Source: JAEEJA01 sp036343175
Lineage (GTDB): Bacteria > Bacillota > Clostridia > Lachnospirales > Lachnospiraceae
Direction: 5' to 3'
Assembly (NCBI GenBank): GCA_036343175.1
Contig: JAZASR010000046.1
Location: 1 to 12,234 of the forward strand
DNA length: 12,234 nt
Shown here: positions 6,169 through 12,121 of the stretch, piece after piece
How the letters are laid out: each line of letters begins with the position of its first letter
How positions within the stretch are numbered: position 1 is the stretch's first letter
Program-made: the position numbers and the translations under genes
The notes under the pieces: model-generated
What the model was told of the DNA's origin: nothing
Database searches by the model: none
What the model saw: only the letters and a program-made list of their open reading frames with translations

Positions 6169-7134
6169 ATGGATATCGAAAAGATCAAAAATGTAACGGT
6201 TGCAGGTTGTGGTACGCAGGGAAGCCAGATTGCTTCGCAGATCGCGTACAAGGGCTTTCATGTGACGGTATGGGTGAGAAGTGAGGCTTCGATTGGACGT
6301 GCAAAGCCAAGACTCGCAGCCATCAGAGCACAGTATGTAGAAGCACTTGAAGCCTGGAAGAAGGATCCGGCAGCATACTGCAGAGGATTAAGCGATAAGA
6401 AGGATCTCACGGAAGCAGAGATCGATGCCCTTGAAAAGACCGGCACAGAGAGACTGAACTCGATTACAATCGAGACAGATTATGACAAGGCATTCTCAGA
6501 TGCAGATATCGTGGTAGAGTGCATTAATGAGAATCCTGATGAGAAGAGAGCATTCTATCAGGAACTTGCAAAGCATCTTCCGGAGAAGACGATCCTTCTT
6601 ACAGATTCCTCGACATTTATGCCGAGTAAGTTCATGGAAGATACCGCACGTCCTGAAAAGTACATGACACTTCACTTCGCAAACCAGATCTGGAAGAACA
6701 ACCTTGCAGAGGTTATGAAGACATCAAAAACAAGTGAAGAGGTCTTCGAGCTGGTACAGGAATTTGCAAAGAAGATGGGCATGGTACCACTTAAGCTCTA
6801 TAAGGAGCAGCCGGGTTATATCCTTAACACGTTGTTGATTCCATGGTTCAAGGCAGCTCTTTACCTTGCAGCAACTGGCGTTTCTGATCCGGAGACGATC
6901 GACCTCACATGGGTTCTTGATACCGGCGCAGATCCTGGACAGGCACCATTCAGAAAGCTTGATAAGATCGGCCTTGTGCTCTGCTGGAAGATCATGGCTA
7001 TGGATCCGGAGGCAGAGAAGCCTGGCAGCACAATGAACCAGATCTGCACCTATCTAAAGAAGTATATTGATGCGGGAAAGACAGGTATTGCTGTCGGAGA
7101 AGGATTCTATAAGTACGAGCATTATGACAAATGA
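6169..7134 (+). CDS. 3-hydroxyacyl-CoA dehydrogenase-like protein (3-hydroxybutyryl-CoA dehydrogenase family)
   Basis: The 321-residue protein starts with a Rossmann fold, VAGCGTQGSQIA, whose G13-C-G15-T-Q-G18 binds NAD(P). The catalytic pair of the family is kept: Glu121 in VECINEN and His169 in LHFANQIW. The C-terminal helical domain begins at QPGYILNTLLIPW, matching the PGFVxNR motif. Two departures stand out: the usual HFFNP is HFANQ, and an insertion of roughly 30 residues rich in K, E and D (about 60-95) extends the Rossmann domain. The family interconverts 3-hydroxyacyl-CoA and 3-oxoacyl-CoA, as in butyrate formation or beta-oxidation, but no thiolase, crotonase or acyl-CoA dehydrogenase gene is nearby and the motif change allows another hydroxyacid substrate. 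AAGGAG lies 10 nt before the ATG; the gene has its own promoter and terminator. Confidence 0.85.
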   Translation: MDIEKIKNVTVAGCGTQGSQIASQIAYKGFHVTVWVRSEASIGRAKPRLAAIRAQYVEALEAWKKDPAAYCRGLSDKKDLTEAEIDALEKTGTERLNSITIETDYDKAFSDADIVVECINENPDEKRAFYQELAKHLPEKTILLTDSSTFMPSKFMEDTARPEKYMTLHFANQIWKNNLAEVMKTSKTSEEVFELVQEFAKKMGMVPLKLYKEQPGYILNTLLIPWFKAALYLAATGVSDPETIDLTWVLDTGADPGQAPFRKLDKIGLVLCWKIMAMDPEAEKPGSTMNQICTYLKKYIDAGKTGIAVGEGFYKYEHYDK

Positions 7135-7163
7135 TTGGAATGTAACATAGAAATATGTAAGTT

Positions 7164-7191
7164 AAAGCCCTGCCATTGAAGGTGGGGCTTT
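7164..7191. terminator. Terminator hairpin between convergent genes
   Basis: AAAGCCCTGCC (7164-7174) pairs with GGTGGGGCTTT (7181-7191), 11 bp including two G-U wobbles, over a 6-nt loop. On plus it ends in CUUU followed by GGCUUCU, on minus in CUUUAACUU. It lies 29 nt after the dehydrogenase stop and 16 bp before the end of the AbiEii gene, so it could serve both. Confidence 0.65.
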
Positions 7192-7207
7192 GGCTTCTAA
7201 TACAAAA

Positions 7208-8122
7208 TTATTCTTTTTTCAAAAAGAGTTGATCTGAAATATCCTTTAGACAATGAGCAGTTTGTTCATAAGTCACATTGTCTGCAATAAGCGTCCGGGT
7301 AATTTCTTCGTAATCGCGTTTATAAAATTCGTTATTGAGAAATTCATCAATCAATGCATAAAGATCTACTTCATCTTTTGCGGAAGGGCAGATTGATAAT
7401 GTAGCTCTATGCTTTCTGACATCTTTGACCAAAGCGTTAAATTCGCCATTAATTGTGATTTGAGGATATAGCCTGTATATATCATACAAATGCCTTGAAT
7501 ATCTTTTGGATTTGCCTTCCATGTAATAGTCACATAGGGCATAGATTTTATCAATGAAGGTTCTATCAATCGACTGTACCATCATAGAGAATGGAAGAAG
7601 ATTGTATTCTTCAAGAGTATCTGGGATTTCATTTTTTAACGTATCATAAAGAATAGAGGAGACCTCTTTTTCTTCAGTGGGATAAGCATAAGAAATTAAG
7701 GCTGTTTCCAATTTGATACCTGGTAATAATCCAACATCAGGATATTCAGAAATCGGTGCGTAACCAAAGAGGTAATAGTTATAATCACGATCACTTTGTA
7801 TATTATTCCAGTTTTGAATGGGCATTCCCAGCTCTTCGCTGATAGGCTTCAAGATGTTATATTTTAATTTCTTTCTTCGAGATTCGCCGATATGTTCAGG
7901 GAAGGTTATATCTATATCCTCAGAAAAACGGTTTATTATGTGGTAGCATTTGGATAAGGATGTTCCTCCCTTAAAAACAACATTGGGGCACTTTATAGAT
8001 AAAAGCCGAAGGATCATAGTTACATAGTAATCTTTTTCTATTATAGATTGAGCAATACCGGTTTCGATGTTAACTGCCTCAATCATCTCAGTAAACATAT
8101 CTTTATTTTCATGTAAGTACAT
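7208..8122 (-). CDS. abiEii: Type IV toxin AbiEii/AbiGii-family nucleotidyltransferase
   Basis: The 304-residue protein carries the nucleotidyltransferase core of the AbiEii family: FKGGTSLSK (GGTSLSK about 52-58), then RFSEDIDI with the metal-binding EDID near 68-71. Later come K192 in FIDKIYALCDYY and D214 in SRHLYDIYRL, matching the conserved C-terminal Lys and Asp motifs. Family members are bacteriostatic toxins that modify RNA or another target with nucleotides and take part in abortive infection. I chose the ATG at 8122, with GAGG 7 nt upstream, rather than the in-frame TTG at 8128. It overlaps the antitoxin gene by 14 bp, so translation is coupled. All core motifs are intact. In type IV systems the antitoxin does not bind the toxin but counteracts its effect and represses the operon. 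Confidence 0.88.
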   Translation of the reverse strand: MYLHENKDMFTEMIEAVNIETGIAQSIIEKDYYVTMILRLLSIKCPNVVFKGGTSLSKCYHIINRFSEDIDITFPEHIGESRRKKLKYNILKPISEELGMPIQNWNNIQSDRDYNYYLFGYAPISEYPDVGLLPGIKLETALISYAYPTEEKEVSSILYDTLKNEIPDTLEEYNLLPFSMMVQSIDRTFIDKIYALCDYYMEGKSKRYSRHLYDIYRLYPQITINGEFNALVKDVRKHRATLSICPSAKDEVDLYALIDEFLNNEFYKRDYEEITRTLIADNVTYEQTAHCLKDISDQLFLKKE

Positions 8123-8732
8123 CGTCAATCCTCATTTCATAGTAAAAACGGAATGTTTTATCCGGAAAGCTTCGAATATATCGATCGATATCGCTTTTCC
8201 CAATTTGGTTTCGAAGAATATAATCATATATCTTTGCTTTTGCGTCTTCATAATTGCCATCTATATAAGCATCAAGATTTTTTAGAAGCTCAAGAAGCTG
8301 AAGCGTATGAACATTATCTGCGTTGATTGGAATATTTGTTTTTCGAACAATGAAATTCTGCTTGCCAATAGCTATCTCTCTAACAATGGCGGCAATATTG
8401 TTGCTGACAATTTCCTTTTTTGAAGGAACCTGGAGAGAAATGCCAAGTTCATTTGCAAAGGTGCTGCCTGAAAAAAAACCATTGGTTATTCCATTTCTAG
8501 AGATATATTTATATTTGGCAATTGTTTCAGAACTAGGACCGGAAGCGGCTTTAAGCAGAGTCTCTTTTGGAAGGTAATAAATACCTTTTTCATATCTTTT
8601 TAGTTTTCCATTATCGGTCAATGTTTTCAACTGCTGACAGAAATTAGGGCGATTCATGCCTTCAATGTGAATATCCTCTATAAAGATAGGTTCCCCTTTT
8701 TTATAATGTGAAACTAAATAATCGTATAACAT
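8109..8732 (-). CDS. abiEi: Type IV antitoxin, AbiEi-like (DUF6088-type)
   Basis: This protein of about 207 residues opens with a winged helix-turn-helix (roughly 1-60; the wing is KRYEKGIYYLPK) followed by a conserved segment with RNGITNGFFSGSTFANELG, typical of the AbiEi-like antitoxins that precede AbiEii toxins. The winged helix binds operator DNA, and the C-terminal part gives antitoxicity in studied relatives. Two starts are possible; the ATG at 8732 has TGAGG 6 nt upstream, whereas the TTG at 8744 overlaps that site, so 8732 is preferred. The gene order, antitoxin then toxin with a short overlap, is standard. A promoter and inverted repeat lie just upstream, as expected for autorepression. 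Confidence 0.85.
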   Translation of the reverse strand: MLYDYLVSHYKKGEPIFIEDIHIEGMNRPNFCQQLKTLTDNGKLKRYEKGIYYLPKETLLKAASGPSSETIAKYKYISRNGITNGFFSGSTFANELGISLQVPSKKEIVSNNIAAIVREIAIGKQNFIVRKTNIPINADNVHTLQLLELLKNLDAYIDGNYEDAKAKIYDYILRNQIGKSDIDRYIRSFPDKTFRFYYEMRIDDVLT

Positions 8733-8746
8733 ATCAAACCTCAATG

Positions 8747-8785
8747 AATCATTATAAATAATATATAATATGATATATAATGATT
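8747..8785. repeat. Inverted repeat in the abiE promoter, likely operator
   Basis: AATCATTATA (8747-8756) and TATAATGATT (8776-8785) are perfect 10-bp arms, 29 bp start to start. The right arm overlaps the -10 box and start site of the abiE promoter, and the left arm lies in the leader. AbiEi proteins autorepress by binding inverted repeats in their promoter, so this is the natural site, though the surrounding DNA is very A/T-rich. Confidence 0.55.
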
Positions 8786-8811
8786 ATAGATGAGTTTATA
8801 ATTTCCTTCAA
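8783..8811 (-). promoter_or_regulatory. Promoter of the abiE operon
   Basis: On the minus strand TTGAAG (8806-8811) and a perfect TATAAT (8783-8788) are 17 bp apart. The start would be near 8776, about 44 nt before the chosen antitoxin ATG. Confidence 0.65.
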
Positions 8812-9010
8812 GCAGAATTTAATAATACGAAAAATGAAAATATTCAGAAAAGTTATTTACTGATAAAACGTAATGAGTGGATACTGGTCATGACGTTAGC
8901 AATATATGTATGGACTAAAGCGTAAGAAAAATAACAAAATACAACCTAGTAGGTCATATTTCCGAATAATTCCTACCATATAGTGCATGGGAAGTGAAAA
9001 CATCAATTTC

Positions 9011-9046
9011 TATAATTAAAGAAAGGTATCTACTGTATTAGGAGGT
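9011..9046 (+). promoter_or_regulatory. -10 box and strong ribosome site of the first Xre gene
   Basis: TATAAT at 9011-9016 has no convincing -35 hexamer. AGGAGGT at 9040-9046 is an excellent Shine-Dalgarno 10 nt before the ATG at 9057. The gap from 8812 to 9010 is otherwise A/T-rich, holds no reading frame I trust, and shows only a weak GTAGG/CCTAC dyad at 8949-8976. Confidence 0.45.
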
Positions 9047-9056
9047 TGATGGGTTC

Positions 9057-9437
9057 ATGCGCAAGCATCCGAACACAATCAATTATGAAGAGTTTGGAAA
9101 ACGTCTCCGCGAAAGTCGTGAGGGGATGGATTTGACACAGGAAGAGTTTGGGGCAAGGATAAATTACTCAGGAGAGTATGTTGGACGATTAGAACGAGGG
9201 GAAGGTCAATTTAGCGTTCAATTTATAGCCGATGTTCACGATGAATTCGGGATTTCTACAGATTATCTTTTATTTGGAACAAAACAAGGCAAAGCATATA
9301 ACACCAAAGAGGATCATAAATTCATTCTTCATGACAATGGTGGGGAATTCCTTAGAAATGTCCGAGATTTCTATGGAGAGCTTTCGCCAAATGACCAATA
9401 TTATTTTGAAAAAATGTACGTAGTTCAATGGAAATAA
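9057..9437 (+). CDS. Xre-family helix-turn-helix regulator
   Basis: The 126-residue protein has a Cro/C1-type HTH over about residues 12-75: FGKRLRESREGMDLTQEEFGARI gives helices 1-2, YSGEYVGRLERGEG the recognition helix and turn, and FGISTDYLLFG the usual end of the domain. The C-terminal 50 residues (ILHDNGGEFLRNVRDFYGELSPNDQYYFEKMY) are probably a helical dimerisation or effector part, as in phage-type repressors. It is the first of three HTH regulators in 2.6 kb. No toxin or phage gene follows directly. It probably binds DNA near itself; the dyads in 9488-9641 are possible targets, but nothing visible proves this. Confidence 0.85.
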   Translation: MRKHPNTINYEEFGKRLRESREGMDLTQEEFGARINYSGEYVGRLERGEGQFSVQFIADVHDEFGISTDYLLFGTKQGKAYNTKEDHKFILHDNGGEFLRNVRDFYGELSPNDQYYFEKMYVVQWK

Positions 9438-9487
9438 TTATACACACAGATCATAATTCGAATAAGGCACATTAGTCATAAATTTAT

Positions 9488-9641
9488 TAGACAAGAAGTC
9501 TAGCAGACCGTAAAGTAATTGCCTAGACCAATCAGCATATTGCTTTGATACGCATCTAGAGGATTATCCTGATGCGAATGGTCTAGACATCTGAAGAACG
9601 GTCTACTAGAGATAAGGAAATCCTAGATAATTCTTAGCTAG
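9488..9641. repeat. CTAG/GTCTA-rich cluster with nested inverted repeats, non-coding
   Basis: The gap between the Xre genes holds no convincing gene from 9438 to 9730. CTAG occurs seven times in 142 bp, at 9500, 9523, 9556, 9583, 9606, 9623 and 9638, against roughly one per kilobase elsewhere. TAGAC or GTCTA recurs at 9488, 9498, 9524, 9581 (as GTCTAGAC) and 9601. CTAGACCA (9523-9530) is mirrored by TGGTCTAG (9579-9586); nested inside are CGCATC/GATGCG (9551-9556 and 9571-9576) and AGGAT/ATCCT (9560-9564 and 9566-9570). After it, GGGAGGTG leads to a six-codon frame at 9658, and GAATTCTATG is repeated at 9651 and 9705. It may be an operator array or a folded element; the function is unknown. 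Confidence 0.6.
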
Positions 9642-9730
9642 ATGGGAGGTGAATTCTATGTCAGAAGAACCGCAGTGATTTTCTATTAACTCTTCGGAAA
9701 GAGAGAATTCTATGGATTGATAGCATTTGC

Positions 9731-9916
9731 TTAGCACGAATATTTATTTGCCCACCGTTCATATATATACATCTGTTTCGGATTGAGCAGGATCTTTGCA
9801 GTGGCATTCATCTCTCCGGCTGCCAACCGGATACATCCTCTAAGTATATTTGGAATACGGAAATTATCGGAAAGGGTACCGAAGGAACGGCCCCGATTTT
9901 TCAGAGAGGATGGCAT
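9731..9916 (-). pseudogene. Coding-like minus-strand segment, possible 3' gene remnant
   Basis: On the minus strand this stretch reads as a plausible 61-residue tail: RGRSFGTLSDNFRIPN, then ILRGCIRLAAGEMNATAKI, then PKQMYIYERWANKYSC and a stop. Codon choice resembles the neighbouring genes (GAG, AAG, ATC, CTG, GCA), while the plus frames here look unlike protein. Its first ATG (9916-9914) is one base from the ATG of the plus-strand Xre gene and has no ribosome site, so a working divergent gene is unlikely. I read it as the 3' remnant of a gene cut by acquisition of the Xre gene, or as a short gene with a start I cannot place. The family is not recognised. Confidence 0.35.
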
Positions 9917-9917
9917 T

Positions 9918-10286
9918 ATGAATGCATTAACATATGAGGTTTCCCCAATGGGAGAGAACCTTAAGTATATTCGTGAGTCAAGAGGAATGTCACAGCAGGA
10001 GCTCGCTGATCGTATCAATGTCACGAGATTTGTTATCATAAGGTACGAGAGTGGTGAGCAGTTCATTCCTGGCAACATTGCATTGGATCTTGCACGTGAG
10101 CTTGGCGTCACACCGAATGATATCCTGATCCATCCGCATTATATGGAGAAGGTCTTTGTAGAGAACAATATCTGCCCGGAAATCCATGACATGTTTTCAT
10201 CCATGGAGGATATTGCACTGAAATATGCGATTATAGATCTTTTCAAAGCACTGATGATCTTAATCTACCGTGCGGAAGAGGAGTAG
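9918..10286 (+). CDS. Xre-family helix-turn-helix regulator
   Basis: From the ATG at 9918 the protein has 122 residues. A Cro/C1-type HTH spans about 12-72: MGENLKYIRESRGMSQQELADRI, then NVTRFVIIRYESGEQFIPGN as turn and recognition helix, then LARELGVTPNDIL. The C-terminal 45 residues are helical and hydrophobic at the end (IIDLFKALMILIYRAEEE), suggesting dimerisation. The frame stays open upstream to 9783, but that extension starts with TTG, has unlikely composition and overlaps the better minus-strand reading; GAGAGGA at 9903-9909 fits the ATG at 9918. A strong terminator at 10385-10422 closes the unit. The target is unknown. Confidence 0.85.
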   Translation: MNALTYEVSPMGENLKYIRESRGMSQQELADRINVTRFVIIRYESGEQFIPGNIALDLARELGVTPNDILIHPHYMEKVFVENNICPEIHDMFSSMEDIALKYAIIDLFKALMILIYRAEEE

Positions 10287-10384
10287 TATTTTGCTAGTTG
10301 TATCAGAACGATACGGCAACAGATGAACATCAATATGATCGAAATAACTAAAAAACTATGACTAGAAAACTTAAACCAAATCAG

Positions 10385-10422
10385 AAGCAGCGGAGGATTA
10401 ATAATCGTTCCGCTGCTTTTTT
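10385..10422 (+). terminator. Intrinsic terminator after the second Xre gene
   Basis: AAGCAGCGGA (10385-10394) pairs with TCCGCTGCTT (10409-10418), a G/C-rich 10-bp stem, followed by a run of six T (10417-10422). The stretch from the Xre stop to here (10287-10384) shows no gene. Confidence 0.9.
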
Positions 10423-10435
10423 AATAAGCACATTG

Positions 10436-10456
10436 GATGTGCAGGATCCGCACATC
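10436..10456. repeat. 21-bp interrupted palindrome upstream of the sigma-like gene
   Basis: GATGTGC (10436-10442) and GCACATC (10450-10456) flank a 7-bp centre containing GGATCC. It lies between the preceding terminator and the next gene, 86 bp before its ATG. A TACAAT at 10476-10481 could be the -10 box, without a convincing -35. An operator role is likely but unproven. Confidence 0.5.
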
Positions 10457-10541
10457 AAAGGGATTGATTTTCCGATACAATAGTCCTGCGATAAAAACAA
10501 CGCTGTTTGGTATCTGTTGGCATGGATGGAGGAGTGCAAAA

Positions 10542-11135
10542 ATGAAGAGAAATTTAGGAATTATCGACACCTATTCAGCAGCGCAGCCGGAGGAGCGGAT
10601 CCGTCTGATTCTTGATATGAAGTCGTGCTGGGAATCGGTGATGAACGGTTATCGGCATTATCTTATGCTTGAACTTGACGCCCTTCGAAAATCGGAATCA
10701 ATGCGTCAGGTAAGCGATGTCAGAGTACAGACGTCCAATCAGAGAGATCCGACGATGCAGAGGGCTTTGATGGAGATGGAACTGGAGACCTTTCTTGATT
10801 CCGAGTGGCCTTTACATGAATTCTTCTCGGACGCAGATGACATTGAATTTATGCATGAGAGGATCACTCTGTATCGCACGATGTCAAAGGAATTCGGTAT
10901 TGTCATTGCACATCTTGAATCGAAAAATGAACAGATGGCTATTCTTATGGATTTTATCGAGTCAGGGAAGTCAATCCAGAACATAGCAGAGGAACGGGAA
11001 CTCAGCAGGAAAGTTGTCCGGAATATCATCAGGAATACAAAAAACCAGATCGTGCATCTTAGCCTTCCGTATTTTGACGGTGCGACGGATGAAAATGTCC
11101 ATCGAGGGAAGGCTTCTTCGATGGAGACATTATAG
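10542..11135 (+). CDS. Sigma-region-4-like HTH protein, probably frameshifted at its 3' end
   Basis: The 197-residue frame is mostly helical, with a C-terminal helix-turn-helix at about 134-167 (ILMDFIESGKSIQNIAEERE, then LSRKVVRNIIRNTKNQI). This resembles sigma-70 region 4 and the sigma-like regulators of phages and mobile elements. I do not recognise the N-terminal 130 residues. The frame is open upstream to 10437, but GGAGGAG (10528-10534) is 7 nt before the ATG at 10542, and the upstream part includes the palindrome, so 10542 is chosen. The last eight residues (KASSMETL) look out of frame, because another frame with better protein character opens at 11093 and runs to 11290 (see next entry). 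The gene follows a terminator and so is its own unit. It probably binds DNA as a transcription factor. Confidence 0.7.
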   Translation: MKRNLGIIDTYSAAQPEERIRLILDMKSCWESVMNGYRHYLMLELDALRKSESMRQVSDVRVQTSNQRDPTMQRALMEMELETFLDSEWPLHEFFSDADDIEFMHERITLYRTMSKEFGIVIAHLESKNEQMAILMDFIESGKSIQNIAEERELSRKVVRNIIRNTKNQIVHLSLPYFDGATDENVHRGKASSMETL

Positions 11136-11290
11136 AGGTCGGGGATTTTCTGGTCTGGGAGTATCTCTATGGTCTTTCGTATGATGGACGGGATATCGGA
11201 GAAGCAAAAGTTATTCTAAAAGAAGCAGATCGGACAGCAAAATCATTTATAGAACGAAATTCTATTCTAAATACCAATGCCTTCATGTAA
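11093..11290 (+). pseudogene. Frame -1 continuation of the sigma-like gene (frameshifted 3' part)
   Basis: In the frame one base back from the sigma-like gene, codons from 11093 to the TAA at 11288-11290 read as good protein: EGFFDGDIIEVGDFLVWEYL, then YGLSYDGRDIGEAKVILKEA, then DRTAKSFIERN. There is no ATG, GTG or TTG before the coding-like part and no ribosome site, so it cannot easily be a separate gene. One extra base in the GGG at 11106-11108 would join the two frames as HRGEGFFDGD and give a protein of about 249 residues. No classical slippery heptamer is seen in the overlap (11093-11132). A mutation or a sequencing error is the simplest cause; programmed frameshifting is less likely. 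Confidence 0.6.
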
Positions 11291-11346
11291 TGTAAAATAT
11301 ATAGGATGAAGCATATGACTTCACAGATTTTTCGCATGGATGTGAG

Positions 11347-11352
11347 TATAAT
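11347..11352 (+). promoter_or_regulatory. Possible -10 box of the small Xre-like gene
   Basis: TATAAT at 11347-11352 lies 33 bp before the chosen start at 11386. No good -35 is seen; TTCACA at 11320-11325 is 21 bp away, which is too far. A short dyad, TGAAG/CTTCA (11307-11323), sits upstream. Confidence 0.3.
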
Positions 11353-11385
11353 GTTCTTAAATTCATTTTAAGGATGGTTACAGTA

Positions 11386-11592
11386 ATGGATGATATTTTT
11401 GTTGATGGTGAGAAGCTGATGGCGGCGATGGAAAAGAAGGGCTTTACCGTATCGACTCTAGCGTTACGCGTCAGGATGTCAGAGCAGATGCTTCAGGAGA
11501 TCATTGATGGACAGCGCGCGATCAGTTTCCTTGATATGACAAGACTTGCGGGGCTCTTAGGCGTCGGGTCCACGGAGCTCATGAAGCAGTAA
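11386..11592 (+). CDS. Small Xre-like helix-turn-helix protein
   Basis: This 68-residue protein is little more than an HTH: KLMAAMEKKGFTVSTLALRV (helices 1-2), MSEQMLQEIIDGQRAIS (turn and recognition helix) and MTRLAGLLGVGSTELM (the last two helices). The fold order is that of Cro/C1 domains, though the recognition helix is less polar than usual. The ATG at 11386 has AAGGA 11 nt upstream; the earlier in-frame ATG at 11374 overlaps that site and is less likely. The next gene starts 11 bp after the stop with its ribosome site (AAAGGGA) overlapping this stop codon, so the two form a tight operon. Target unknown. Confidence 0.75.
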   Translation: MDDIFVDGEKLMAAMEKKGFTVSTLALRVRMSEQMLQEIIDGQRAISFLDMTRLAGLLGVGSTELMKQ

Positions 11593-11603
11593 AGGGATTT
11601 TTT

Positions 11604-12041
11604 ATGGATTATGACAGACAAAAGGAAATCAATGAAGCGATTGATGCCGGTGAGCGTGCACTCCGGTCGTTAAAGAGTGCACAGAAAATGCTCGACAGCG
11701 CAGCCAACTGGGGACTTGTTGATCTCTTCGGCGGGAATATGCTGTCCGGTTTTATGAAGCACAAGAAGATGAATGATGCCTCGCAGTGCCTTGAGGATGC
11801 GAAGACAGATCTAAGAGACTTCACAAACGAACTTGATGATGTATCGGGACTTGAGAACCTGAATATCGATGTCGGAGACTTCCTGACATTTGCAGATTTC
11901 TTTTTCGATGGATTCATTGCGGATTTTCTGGTGCAGTCAAAGATTGACGGTGCGAAGAAGCAGGTACGAGAAGCGATCCGGAGAGTAGAGGATGCACTAA
12001 GGAAACTGAAATCTGCCGGTAATGGTTACGTTGATGTCTGA
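11604..12041 (+). CDS. Uncharacterised 145-residue helical protein
   Basis: I cannot give a named family, but the sequence has the look of a conserved cytoplasmic protein of Bacillota. Residues 1-33 and 112-137 are charged amphipathic helices with coiled-coil character (EINEAIDAGERALRSLKSAQ; AKKQVREAIRRVEDALRKLK). Between them lie SAANWGLVDLFGGNMLSGFM, a KHKKMNDASQCLEDAK helix, and IDVGDFLTFADFFFDGFIAD, a very aromatic and acidic stretch that is probably the core. No signal peptide or true membrane helix is present; the hydrophobic runs are broken by Asp. AAAGGGA is 6 nt before the ATG. It shares an operon with the small Xre-like protein, so a regulator-partner relation is possible but unproven. 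Confidence 0.75.
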   Translation: MDYDRQKEINEAIDAGERALRSLKSAQKMLDSAANWGLVDLFGGNMLSGFMKHKKMNDASQCLEDAKTDLRDFTNELDDVSGLENLNIDVGDFLTFADFFFDGFIADFLVQSKIDGAKKQVREAIRRVEDALRKLKSAGNGYVDV

Positions 12042-12056
12042 ATCTGCAGTTAAGGC

Positions 12057-12091
12057 AAAAGAAAAAGCACGTCGAGGGGGATTCGATGTGC
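12057..12091 (-). terminator. Intrinsic terminator of the minus-strand gene entering from the right
   Basis: TCGATGTGC (12083-12091) and GCACGTCGA (12067-12075) form a 9-bp stem with one wobble pair over a 7-nt loop. Read on the minus strand it is followed by UUUUUCUUUU (12057-12066). It begins about 30 nt after the stop at 12122. Confidence 0.85.
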
Positions 12092-12121
12092 CTGGGAAAA
12101 TCTATATCTTGGTGGAATCAA

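Noticed and set aside
9658..9678. Six-codon frame (MSEEPQ) after GGGAGGTG
   Set aside because: Good ribosome site, but too short to support as a gene; no regulatory codons or attenuator hairpin follow that would make it a leader peptide.
9783..9917. N-terminal extension of the second Xre protein from a TTG start
   Set aside because: No ribosome site, unlikely residue composition, and GAGAGGA fits the ATG at 9918; the HTH is complete from there.
10437..10541. Upstream ATG extension of the sigma-like gene
   Set aside because: It begins inside the 21-bp palindrome without a ribosome site, while GGAGGAG is well placed for the ATG at 10542.
11315..11371. 18-codon frame before the small Xre-like gene
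   Set aside because: It overlaps the candidate -10 box, has only a weak ribosome site and no recognisable composition.
9057..11592. Prophage or integrative element
   Set aside because: There are several HTH regulators, but no integrase, portal, terminase, relaxase or attachment repeats in the window.
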